From Blumeriella jaapii (taxonomy: Eukaryota; Ascomycota; Leotiomycetes; Helotiales; Drepanopezizaceae): a stretch of DNA of 64,000 nt. The stretch's first letter is position 1; each line of letters opens with the position of its first letter. Location: the NCBI GenBank assembly GCA_009599575.1, contig VWND01000083.1, forward strand, positions 186,001-250,000, read 5' to 3'. The position numbers were made by a program, and so were the translations under genes. Shown piece by piece: positions 21,136 through 32,086 of this stretch. The notes below the pieces were generated by a model that saw nothing but the letters and a program-made list of their open reading frames with translations, ran no database searches and had not been told where the DNA came from.

Positions 21136-23704
21136 CTAGGCTTTCAACCCCTCTTTGTAGTATTGCCCACCCCCCTGCTTCACAAAGCGGCTCTGCTCGG
21201 GCTCCGGCCAGTACGGCGCCGGCTGCCAGAAGTCGCACTTGGCGGCATCGAGCAGGTCCGGGCCGGTCCCGTGCCCGAAGTCCTGCTTCACCTGCCCGGG
21301 CTTTCCGTAGTTCATGACGAGCCGGTCCTCGCTCGTGTACATGGGCCACTCGTTCTCGTTCTCGGGGGCGGGCATCCCCGTGCGCACGAAATTCACAATC
21401 ATCGACTGCGTGTATCTGGCGAGGCCCGGGTCCGCGGGTCCCAGGAGGCCTGGATGCGGGTAGTACTGCGTGACGTTGTTAGTGTTGTTGTCCGTGATTG
21501 GGGAAGAGGGGTGGGGAGTGGCTCACTGTGTAGCCCGCGTCGTAGCCGTGGATGGCGGGGAGAGTGTTGAATACGTATCTGAAGACCGGCGCCTGGCCGT
21601 CCTCCAGGGCGGCCTTGGTGAGATAGTGCGAATTGCACTGGATAGCGATGTCCTGGATGATTTTTGTCAGTCCGTCGGTGCACAACTCAAGTCATAGGGT
21701 GGGATGTGTACTCACATCGAGAAAGTCAGAGACAATGGCAATCTTGACCTGCGCTAAATACGGAAGCCAGGGGAACGTGGGCTGGTTCTGGCGGATTCGG
21801 TAGTGCTCATCCATGTAATCCAAGGCCCTTTGAGTAATCCCTGGATACAGCTTCTTGGCGTGGGCTCTCAAACCCGCGTTGGAACGGATCCAGGGAGGGG
21901 TGAAGAGTAGTCCATCGTAGGAAGTGTGTCCAACTAGTAAGCCGATACCCTTGTGGCGCTTCTCGGAGTCTGCTAGCAGCTTACTGGGCAGATCAGGGAC
22001 GTAGTCCAGATCTACTGTCGGTCCGAAATTGAAGATTCCGTAGGGGGAATCGTAAGTCATTTTGGCATTGGCTTCTTGGAGAATCGAGCTTTTAAGCTTG
22101 ACTAAGCCATCCAGGTCGTCCGCTCCGGTTAGCCGGAGGAATTCGGAGTAGATGAAGTCATCGTGCGATGCGTTTGGCTGGGGGAAGAATCCTGGGCTTT
22201 GTAAAACGGCCCTCTGGAACTTCGGGGTGTAGTCTGGGCTACCACCACCGGCGGTAATGTCTTGGTTCAAGTGTTAGTACAGCTACACAAAGAAGGAAAC
22301 AAGACGTACGGTGCAAGATGGACGAGGCGCCTGCGCTTTGGCCCATGACAGTAACTCTTCACGGGCGTTAGTAACGAAGTCTGTCACGAATTGTTGGCTC
22401 TTACCTGTCGGGGTCTCCTCCGAAAGACTCGATGTAAGTCTGTACCCATTTCAGAGCAAAGGCTTGGTCGCGTAGACCAAGGTTAGGAACTCCCCCCTCG
22501 GACTTGAATCTCGGCCCGCCAAGCCACCCCCAAGCGCCCAAGCGGTAACTACGCAACAGCTTGTCAGTATGCGTGTGGTGCATTTTCGCTCTCTGCTGAA
22601 TGACTCACTTCATCGCAACCTATGGATTATCAGCTAAGGGGCTGCGACAGGCGGGATGACACACTTACGTATATAACGTTACCGTCCTCTGGGAAATTTG
22701 CATCAGCGGCATCAAACAATCCTTCAGGACTGCCAAACTGGTCTTTCCATCCGAAGATAAAGCTATAGAACGGTCATTACAAGTGCTGATAAAGCTGAGC
22801 GACGAAGTGACTTACCCTCCGCCATAGATCCACACAATAACAGCAGCTACTTCAAATTAGGAACAAAGCTGTATCAGAGCGAGTTCAAAAAACAAGAACA
22901 TACCAGGTGAAGCATCTTCATCCTTTCTCTTCTCCCAAACGGCCTTCGGGACGATCACGTCAAGAAGGAGACAATTTTCATCAACTGAACCCCACCAGCG
23001 TTAGTGAGGAACTCAATGTGGCAATGAACACATACCTCCAGGGATGGGAGCTGGTTGCGTCTGATTGTAATCCTCCGGGTCGATCACCTCTTGCCACTTA
23101 GGAGGCAGAAACTTTGACGTGTCCCCAAACGCTTTGAGAAATTTCTCAGCTAGGGGAACCCATCCGACCTAAATCCCGGAACCTTAGCATTAGTACACTT
23201 CTACAATTCACCACAACTAAGGCATAGGGAAAAATTGTTGAGAACGCTACTCGCTAAACCACCCAGGAACAGCAAAAACCATGATGCCACTACCGGCTTG
23301 GAGAGTTACATACCTGGGCCTGCGGACATTTCTTGTCAACTTCGCCCTTGTTCACCTCGCGCCTGACAGTCTGCGGCTCGATCGCCTCGGCCCAGCGGAG
23401 ATCTTCGAGAGGAGGTTCTGCGTAGGGAATATTCCTGAAAGATATAAATTTTTCGTGCTCCTAGATGAAGAAAAAATACTTAGTAACAATCTAGACTATC
23501 CACTGAATAGATACGTACCAGCTTTCCCTCGTGAACCTCATAGCCGAGACTGACTTGATTGTCCTTGAGATCTTTAAATTCTGCCCGAGGAGGGTAGTTG
23601 AAGTCTTTGTACTTGACGTCGGCGCGGTTCCGGCTTCTGGCACCAGCGGACGCGGTGCCGGCGAAGAAGGAGAGGGCGAGAAGACCCAGAGATTGGGACT
23701 TCAT
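21136..23704 (-). CDS. Secreted carboxylesterase, type B (alpha/beta hydrolase)
   Basis: The gene starts at 23704 with a clear signal peptide, MKSQSLGLLALSFFAGTASA. The first exons on the minus strand are 23704-23519, 23460-23314, 23168-23036 and one from 22984, with several more short introns down to the stop at 21136. The family blocks appear in order: NIPYAEPPLEDLRWAEA, DENCLLLDVIVPK, IYGGG (oxyanion hole), LGAWGWLGGP, NLGLRDQAFALKWVQ and FGGDPDR. The next junction should yield the nucleophile G-x-S-x-G: the bases there read a GQSAG element split from the preceding exon. The acidic triad position is in GHTSYDG, Asp rather than the commoner Glu, and the His is in PAIHGYD. Such enzymes cleave carboxylic esters of lipids or plant compounds outside the cell; the substrate is unknown. 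Confidence 0.85.
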
Positions 23705-26578
23705 CTTGCTTTCAGATGGGATTCTATCTGAAAAAAATGGAGGTTTAAAAACGCAATTGAGCTGCGGTGGCAATGGAGCTCGCTGGGAGCAGAGCTGGTG
23801 TTTATACTGGCAGATGGTTCTATCAGAAGCTAGAGAGCTCGGGACGATAATGACGAGCAGTCTTGCTTGGAAAGTCGATTTCGACTACGGTAGCGTCTTT
23901 TCCTCGGGTGAAGGCAGCATGTTTCCCGCACCTGCATGAAGATCTTGACCCCGAACATCGACGCATCTGCATGTCTCAAGCTCCCTCTGTACGACAACGG
24001 GGCATCCCGCGAAGGACGTGCTACCAAGATGCTTCGAGGCTGACCGTACGTAGAGCAGCACGCAAAGCTCTGATATCCACGATACCGATAGGCTGTTCAG
24101 TGACTCGATTGAAGAGGGGTAGAGCTTTTTCCTGCAGCATTGGCTCAATTCGAGGTCCTGAAAAAAGCAGTTGACTGTGCCAAGTGAAACCAACAGAAAA
24201 CCGAGCCTCAGACGTCACAACAGTAACCGATACTTCCCACAGATCGTCCCGGAAGGAAGTCAGAAGCGTTGATTGATTCCACAGAAACATCGATGGACCT
24301 CGATCTGGTTGAGGAATTGCAGATTCATTCGTGGTATCTACAAGCACTCCGCAACATCTTGAAATACACATGAAACACTACCTATAACTTTTCTCGTTAG
24401 CTTGGATTTGTTCTAATGATAAATAGACTAGATGAGGTTGAAAAAATGTATTCACTACCTATCCGAGCGGTGACTAAGGCATGTAACGTGTCTCAAACAA
24501 TGTACAAGGGGGGTTGCGTGCACGACAATGCATTGTACAACTCTGGGAAATGCTCGCGTCTGATTCAAGAGTCGAATATCATCATGGTTGTCTGAATTGC
24601 AGCATGTGAAATCGGGCTCCTAGCTCGGTTAGGAATAAATTGACTGTCCGAACGCCACGACATCTGAAATCAAGTTGAGAGCAATAGGCTTTGTTGATAT
24701 CTCTTCCACAAGGAGAGCAGCAGCGGGAAGTGAAGCTGAGGAAGCCATCGGCGTGGTTGGAAATCGAGGCCAAGGTTTGATTCTAGCAGGAAAAAAACCT
24801 TTCTGAATCTTGACATTAATGAGATCTTCAACTCCCTGTTAGTATGCGTTAAATTCTTTCGGGTGGACGTGGAATGCGTGAGCGTATGGGCGAAGGCCCG
24901 TTCGATTGATAAAGTTGACTGGGAACGTCAGCACTCTTGTATAAATATTCTGTCTGCGCTTAGTCCCGCGCTAATGGACTTGGAAAAGGACGTGCATTGA
25001 TTTATTGTAGAGAACCGACGATACTTCTCGTTTTTGGTTGGTAGCAAAGCATTCATTCCAGAGCTGCTATCGTGAAGTATATCAACATCTCAAAATGCGA
25101 CACCTGGACTTCGAAACAGCAAGATCTTTTTATTGTCTTACAAAAAAGTAGACGATCGCCATTTACCATCTATTGTGGGCTTCTCTTACCAGACCCTAAA
25201 TCAGTATTCACAGCTAGATTGAATGAAACAAACTGCAGTCACCAACATGACTATCACCTGCCAGCTTCTACGACGAGTAGTGCTTTTAGTTTCTCGATGA
25301 TACAACTCGCTGTCTTTCGTAACTACCGGATCGTTCATTAAACTCCAATCGATTGGATAAAAAACTCGAGCACTAGGCTTGACACAGGCTCGATTCCTGC
25401 TTGCAGAACTCGAGAGAAACAGCATCCTCTTGCACGAGGAAAAATGACAGCGCCAGGTGAACTTGGCGTGACAGTGATTCAAGTACTATTAGCGTTTTCA
25501 TCACGCCACTACGTATATTTCCATGCCCGAATGCCCTCCTCATATGGAACCAGTGCGAGAAATGATCCAGACCAAAAAGTAGCATTCAAGTGTTTATCGG
25601 TCCACGCTGCAATTCGCGGGCCTAGGGACAGCTGCTGTTACAGTACATCCTGATGCCCGCGTTTCGTTTGACGTTTCGCTGGGAGATACGAACTGTGCCT
25701 GCCGAACTATATTCCGAAGTATATACTGCAAGGAATATCTATGTGTGACTGACACGTGCGCTCACAGCCACGCCCTCGCATAGATGCCCTCCCTCTTCAG
25801 CTCCAAGCAGGTCGAGTCATAATCAAGCAACGATTTCCCATCACCCATAATCTTGATCACAACCACCTCACATCACATCTGCATTCCTCAACATACACGC
25901 AACAACAAAGTAAACAAACCAAAAACCCGTCCATTTTACAGTAAACATACACATCATTCTTTGTTATACACATTAAACCTGATACAGTTCAGCCAGCGAC
26001 ACGGCCCCATCTGCTCTCTCCCCTTATTGGCTCACCCCGCACAAACAAGGGCATCGTTTCCCCTGCCAGGCCAGGCCCACCCCCAGATTATAAGTACATA
26101 GTGCATACAGTACAGAACTTACGGTACTGTACGTCGCCCCACTAAAAGCCGCCCACTTCCCCGCGTTTTCATTGGCGAGTCGTCTTGTTTTGATGTATCA
26201 CTCACCCGATATGCCTAGCATTCGAGGAAAAAGCCCTTGGCCCCTTTGTTTGGGCTGACTGCCTTGGGTACAGTGAATGCTGATCAGCCCACTTCATCCT
26301 GATTCGTGACGAGCACGGCTTACCCCGCTTTCACGGCGACGAGTACAAGAAGGGCAGGCAGACACTTGCTTTTGGTGTAACGAACCACGACCGATAGTAA
26401 CTCTCTCTCTCTCAACTTCCTTCAGAGACAGATATCAAGCAAGGGAAAGTAAACAACACAGGCGCAAACACTTGACGAGATCTCCTGATCGTTCGACCCC
26501 TGCATTTCATACTTGGAATAAGCGAACACTCGAAGTCAACAAACAAAACAGACACCAAGCACCAAGCAAGTCGACATC
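23705..26578. other. Intergenic, 2.9 kb, no gene recognised
   Basis: This is one of the longest spacers. Most of 24.0-25.4 kb is AT-richer than the genes, and no reading frame above about 100 codons has recognisable features. The right part contains a CT run near 26401 and TACAGTAC/GTACTGTAC words near 26108-26132, probably in the promoter of the next gene. Confidence 0.45.
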
Positions 26579-27321
26579 ATGGTCCTCCCAGCCGCTCGAA
26601 GCTGTACGTGCTCCTTCTACCTTCATCTCCATCTCCATCTCCATCTTCATCCACAATCTCCACCCATCACCCTTCTCCATCCTCCGTCTCATCCATCATC
26701 CTCTCACTTCACTCCTTGCATCCCCTTCCTCCATACCCCTTCCTCCATACCCATTTCCTCCTCTCCTCTTCCCCTGTCTAACTTCCCCTTTCTCCTTTCC
26801 TCCCTTCTCTAACTTCCCCCTCCTTCTCCCCTCTCAGCACAACCCAAACTAAACCCGCTCTCCCCTCAGACCAGCGCTCCACCGGCCGCCTCGGCAGCGC
26901 CGCCATCGGCGTGTCCTGCGCCGTCGGCACCGTCCCCCTCCTCTGCCTCATCCCAGGCGTCAAGGAGCGCCTCGCCGCCCAAGCCGCCATTTGGGGCCCG
27001 CGCTGGAACAGGGGCTTCGCTCAGGCTCAGTCGCGCGTCGCGCCGCACTTTGGCAAAGTCGAGCCACGCGTCATCGAGGGCGTCAAGAGGGTCGAGCCGC
27101 CGATGAAGAAGGCTGCTTTGTGAGTTTGAGTTTCCTTGCCTGAACGGCCCTCCTTTTGTCTTGTATCACCGTGTCTGTTCTTGCTCGGTGGGCTGCGTTA
27201 GGTAGAGACGGATATGGGCACGGTGTGGATCCGTGTGAGCTGGGCTGACTGGGTCTCGTCACGCAGGACCGTGGACCGCAACATCAAGAAGATCATCCCG
27301 GAGAACATGAAGAAGGAGTAA
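26579..27321 (+). CDS. Small membrane protein of unknown function
   Basis: Three exons, 26579-26603, 26870-27119 and 27267-27321, give 109 residues in frame. The first exon encodes only MVLPAARS. Exon two has one likely membrane segment (SAAIGVSCAVGTVPLLCLIP), then a loop with AAIWGPRWNRGFAQAQSR, and the protein ends in a basic tail, NIKKIIPENMKKE. The clean phase agreement at both introns and the coherent translation support a real gene despite the small size. The first intron (266 nt) is very pyrimidine-rich. I do not recognise a named family. A single-span membrane protein of an organelle is a reasonable inference, not shown. Confidence 0.6.
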
Positions 27322-27639
27322 GAATGAGAAGGGAAAGCTGGGCTCGACGGGCTGGCTTGCACATCTTGCGGAAAGAAGGCAACAAGACTCGGGGAAGCAA
27401 ATACCGACAACGCCTTGCGTGTGTATGTGGAAGGACGGGATAGGTAGATCACATCGCTGCTGGCTAGAAGATAGGTCGAGGGGGCTTAGCTTGGCCTTGT
27501 ACGGCATGGCATGACATCCAGCATTGAAAGAAACAGGGAAGAGCAAGAAGAAACTGACCAACTATACGTGCCTGCGTTCTCCTTCCATTGTCGACTCATC
27601 CACTTCCCGTACTTTGCGACTCTCCGTATTGACGCGGGA

Positions 27640-29556
27640 CTAAGACCCATCTTCCATGCCGCCCACGTCGCAGCCAAACACACAGCCTTCAAATTCGGGC
27701 CTCCGTCTGATCTTGACATCGAGATCCCCTTTCGGATTCGTGCTCCCATCCCCCAAGTTACACATCCCGCCCCTTTGCGCCTTCAACGCCGTCCCGTCTC
27801 CGCCGCGGATCTCAAAACCCCACAAAACCATGGCCACAAAAGCCGCAATCTCATTGAACGCCAGATTTCGTCCGGGACACATGTTCTTGCCGCCGCCGAA
27901 GGGCAGATACGCCTGTCCATGGGCCTTCCTCGCCTCCCTCTCGCCCTTGGACAGCGTCTTCGGGTCCGCGTTCAGCCAGCGGCGTGGCTGGAACTCCTCC
28001 GCGTCCGGGCCCCAGATGTGCGGATCGGACTGCAGGACGCCCGTGGGAATCTGCACGATGCCGCCTTTCTTGAGCAGGTACTCGTCTCCCAGCATCGTAT
28101 CCTCTAGCACGATCCGCACCGAGGCGCCCGTCTTGACGAGTCGTAGCGTCTCTTGGACGCACGCAGATAGCAGCGGACATCGCTCTCGCAGCTTCCCGAT
28201 CCCCAGCACAACGTTGCTGCCCTCCTGCCGAACGATGCCGCTGACCTCGTCCCGCAGCGTGGCCACGAGCGTCGCGTCGGAGAAGACGTAGCAGAGCAAG
28301 AAGAAAGCGTTAGGCACCGTGTTCGTGATGGCCGCGAACAGGATCGAGATTTCCGCTTTGGCGATCTCTTGCGTCGTCATGCCCCATTTCCGGGCGCAGC
28401 GCTCCCGAGCTTGGACGAGGCCGCTTGCGTGCTGGGAGAGCCCTGCCTGGTAGTACTTCTCAAACGGGGGCGCGATGGCTATGCGTGCTGAGTGGCCCTT
28501 GCGAGCCGTAATGGAAGGGAAGAAATTGAGGAAGAGGAGGCCCAGCTGCTTCTCGAAGTCCCTAGCGGCATGGTATCAACATCTCATCTCTCACGGTTCC
28601 GAACTTGCTCACCACCGATGGACTTGGTGGCGCCTTACCAGATCAGAGGGACGAGCTTCTCGTCCCAGGCAATGGGATTCTCCTTGCCGTACAACGCCTC
28701 TGCGCTCGCGGTCGAGTAGAAGATCCGGAGCCAGGCGAGGAGTTTCTTGTCCTCCCATACGGTGCCGACGCCGTTCAGCGTCTGAGCTAGGCAATTGAGG
28801 ATGCGTGCATTCGTTTCCAGCAGTGGGTGGCCCATGAGGGCTCCGCTATGAAGGCGAACCATCAGCATTGCCAACACTAGTAACATCCAAAGACAGCAGA
28901 AGCACATTTGAAACGATAAGTGGGCTGAAGAACTCATGAGAGGTCAAAGCTTACTACATCTCATTGTGTAATTCCAGCATGTAATTGCTGTTCCCCCTTT
29001 CGGGATCCGGCAATGCCCACACGATATCACAGCTACGCTGATCCAAGTTGGCGACGTTGCACGACGCTGTCTTCTTGAGCGTCTCGAAATCGATCGTTTT
29101 GCTTGCGCGGAACGCCGCCTGCGCGAGCGTCGGCGAGGAGATGATGTAGATGCGTTGGGAGAAGATCTTGAGCGTTGTTATGGGATGCGGTTGTGTGTTT
29201 CTGGGAGCGTAAGTAACTTTCTTGCTAAAGATCAAAGGCAACGCAAAGCAGCAAAACAACGAAAAAGAGGGAGGAAGGGGAGAGAAAGTAAGAAAGGAAT
29301 CGAAAGAAAGTCCAGATCAAACTCAAAGTCACGCCCACCAAAATGCAGGTCGAGGCACGTACCGCAATATAGAAAAGTAGCGGTTGTGGTGGCGGAGGAG
29401 GTTGACCACGTGACCAATCCAGGGAATGCGAGAGCGTGCGAGTGGCGGTTCTCGCGCGTCTACCGCGTCTCGGTCTGCGCCTAGAAGCCATAGCGAGGCT
29501 GTGAAGATTAGAGCCAAGAGCCCAACGGCGATTGTGATATTTGTCGAGGTTGACAT
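27640..29556 (-). CDS. Cytochrome P450, CYP7/CYP8-like fold
   Basis: The start at 29556 encodes MSTSTNITIAVGLLALIFTA, an N-terminal membrane anchor. Exon one ends at 29363, exon two begins at 29200, and two more introns interrupt the middle. Family motifs are in order: the I-helix region LFAAITNTVPNAFFLL, the K-helix ETLRL, and the heme-binding loop FGGGKNMCPGRNLAFNEIAA with the axial Cys. The I-helix has NT-x-P in place of the usual A/G-G-x-D/E-T, a variant seen in prostacyclin-synthase and 7/8/12-hydroxylase type P450s (CYP7/8) and their fungal relatives. This suggests an isomerase- or sterol/oxylipin-type activity, as inference only. It lies head-to-head with the peroxidase-like gene at 29.94 kb and tail-to-tail with the small membrane protein. 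Confidence 0.88.
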
Positions 29557-29939
29557 AGCTGGTGCCGACAGTTGAGACTTTCGATGACTTCGAGCCCCTG
29601 ACGAGACAGGTTGAGGTCGGCTCGCCAAGATCACGTGATGGACCTAAAAGGGGCACGACCGAAGCACAGGATAGAGCCGTGCCCAAGGAACGTCTCGAAA
29701 AACTTTGATATCATCTTTCTTCTGTTGATAGGAGTTGTTTAAAGGTTTGCAGTTCTCGTTTCGGGGTGTAAAAACTCGGACAAATCTTTTTGGATGGGGC
29801 TATTTGGATGTGGAGTTCCCAAATATGTACTCTGCTTCGCTTACACAATTTGCATGCATGCAAGCGAGACATCAACATTCGAAATTCGCTTCCTCAGCTT
29901 CACGCTGTCTCCACCCCTGATATCTAGCAAGTAGTCATC

Positions 29940-30965
29940 ATGGCAGCACTTTCAATCGGTCTAGAATTGCCGGCCAGGCTCATCAAGAGCCTATTGTACG
30001 GGTGTTTCTCAACGCTCAGGTCTACCACAACGTGGTCTTCGTCCCAAGCTATTGTCTCGCACAAAGCGAGCGCACTTGTAACAACGCCATTCGCAGCAAA
30101 GCTATTTGCACTCAAAGCAGAGCCAGTGAGTCGACGTCCGCCCAGGAAGCGGCCACGAGTTCCAATCGCCAGGCACTGGAGACTTGAGAGGACCATGTCT
30201 TGGTCTAAATGCGGCGGCGAATCACGGCTTCTTGCCTCGCAATGGCATCACGACTTTCCAACAGATTCAGCAGTTCCTCGACACCATGGTCTTATCAAGG
30301 ATGAAATTCTGACATGCGGACTAGCGATTGATGGTCTGGGTGCTGCTTACTCCATGTCAGTATACCTTGCACGGCCTTTGTCAATTATCTCCATCGCTCT
30401 CTCAGGCGATCCTCTCGCCGGGAAATGGTCAATCGGAGCAGGATTCCCAGCCACCCTTGGTCTCCTAGGCACGCCATCTGGCATCGTGGGAACTCACAAC
30501 CTACATGAAGAAGATGCCTCCATCGTTCGAGTAGGCTCTTTTTTCCACACTCGGAAAATCGAATTTGCCGACCAAGTCGACAGGGAGATGCCTAAATGCA
30601 CGATGATTGTGTTGATGCCTTCGAGATGCACCGCTGGGAGCGTCTACACAGGCTCCCTGCTTCCGAGGGAGGACTGACCCACGACAAGGTCACCTCGCAA
30701 GCCTTCTACACCACGAAATACTCCATCGAGAACAACCCCTACTACTCTCGGGGCCTGTCTCCGGCCTCGTGGCCCCAGACGCACACAACTTCGTCGTCAA
30801 CTTCGTACGTTCTCCCGCTCCCCCTCACCCAATCTCCCATCCCTACCATCGACCAACCCCGCGCAGATGTCCAACCCCTCCGCCGCCGTCGAGGTCAGCC
30901 TCCTTGTTTACGTCGGAGTCTCCATCCAAACACTTCCATCCAATTCAGCCCTCCCCGTTGGTGAC
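29940..30965 (+). pseudogene. Family-2 (chloroperoxidase-like) heme peroxidase, frame-broken
   Basis: Fragments of a chloroperoxidase-like protein lie in the right order but in different frames. HEFQSPGTGDLRGPCLGLN followed by AAANHGFLPRNGITTF is in frame 1 near 30154-30260; the PCxGLN block provides the heme Cys and the NHG block is a family hallmark. GDPLAGKWSIGAGFP and GTHNLHEEDAS (the distal acid region) are in frame 3 near 30410-30520. DDCVDAFEMHRW and NNPYYS are in frame 2. GPVSGLVAPDAHNFVVNF is in frame 1 from 30751, followed by an intron and MSNPSAA. At 30747-30754 a G4 run one base short explains one switch. Three single-base losses plus one intron would make an intact gene. I call it broken as given, not proven dead. 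Such enzymes oxidise halides or organic substrates with peroxide. Confidence 0.6.
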
Positions 30966-31145
30966 CTGTGCAGATTGGAAGTCTGTTCGCTATTCCACTA
31001 CAGCACACAAGGGGTACAATAATCGCCGGAGCCACCACCGTAATACGCTTTCTCCCGAACCCGTCAGCCGCACGTCGGTATGCACAACACAGCACGGTAC
31101 GGTACAGTACAGCAAGCCGCTCGCGTGACAAGATCCGCTTCCAGG

Positions 31146-31146
<1 letters not shown>

Positions 31147-31227
<81 letters not shown>
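31147..31227. repeat. CT dinucleotide microsatellite
   Basis: Nearly perfect CT repeats extend over about 80 bases with a single interruption near 31158. On the other strand this is a GA tract. Confidence 0.9.
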
Positions 31228-31230
<3 letters not shown>

Positions 31231-31443
31231 CGCCAGCTCCCAGCCTCCCTTGCATAATACATATAAACAACCCAAACAGCGAATCCACAGACCCTGCCTG
31301 CATGCTGTTGTTGTTGTTTGCATGTTGACGCTCCAGCGAGAAAGAAGTACAGTACATATAAGCGAAGCCTCTGCCCCCCGCTTTTGTACTGCATCCCATT
31401 TTTCCTTACTGTATATCGACTACATCTAATGAATGACAAGAAG

Positions 31444-31464
31444 CCCCCCCCCCCCCCCCCCCCC
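31444..31464. repeat. C homopolymer of 21 bases
   Basis: An unbroken run of C is followed by CT-rich sequence. The length is likely unstable. Confidence 0.85.
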
Positions 31465-32086
31465 TTCCCCTAAAGAGAAAACACCCAGGATCAGAAACGG
31501 GAGATGGCAATCGATTCCGCGGTACGGTGGAAGCGAGCGAGCGAGCGAGCGGACCTGCAAAGACCCGCTGTTCGTCTCGCGAGCGGAGGCCGGGGGGAGG
31601 AGGAGGGGGAAGAGGAGGGGGAAGAGGAGGAGGGGGCACAGCATGTTGCGCGACGACAAAGAAAAGTGGAATAGATGGTCAAGTATAGATTGGTAGGTAG
31701 GTACCTAGGTAGGTAGGTGGGTATTTTGTTCTGATTCGATGCAATTCTCCGAGGCAATGCAATCCAAAGCCCGACCGGACCCAACCCCAAAAGCTAGCAG
31801 CCCAGAGAGCGAGAGCCAGAACCCGTATCCAAAACATGAAAAGAACCAAAACCAGAACCAACCGGCCCAATAGCCTGCCCAACAACCATGTCTCGTCTCG
31901 GCCGCCCACTGCTAACATCTAAACCTACAGCCAGACACGCCCCGCGTTCTTCGTGTCGTGTTCATAGCCCATCATCAATCCCATCATATTCCGTCCTTCA
32001 CAGACCCTTGTCGATCCCAAGTCCGACGTCAAACTTCAATCCCATGCCACGGATGCAATCCAACCCACATTCGCGCTCATCCAAAC

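Larger units (their letters stand above)
30966..32086. other. Intergenic, simple-sequence rich
   Basis: This spacer holds a CT microsatellite (31147-31227), a C21 run (31444-31464), a GGA/GAG-rich patch (31588-31636) and a TAGG repeat (31693-31725). All reading frames here are products of those repeats. No gene is supported. Confidence 0.6.

Noticed and set aside
26472..26852. 126-codon Pro/Ser/Leu frame
   Set aside because: It is intron one and upstream flank of the small membrane protein, made of pyrimidine-rich sequence.
26579..30965. Secondary-metabolite cluster around the P450 and peroxidase
   Set aside because: No backbone synthase, transporter or intact regulator is nearby.
31080..31328. 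Plus-strand frame encoding a Ser-Leu repeat
   Set aside because: It is the CT microsatellite read as codons.
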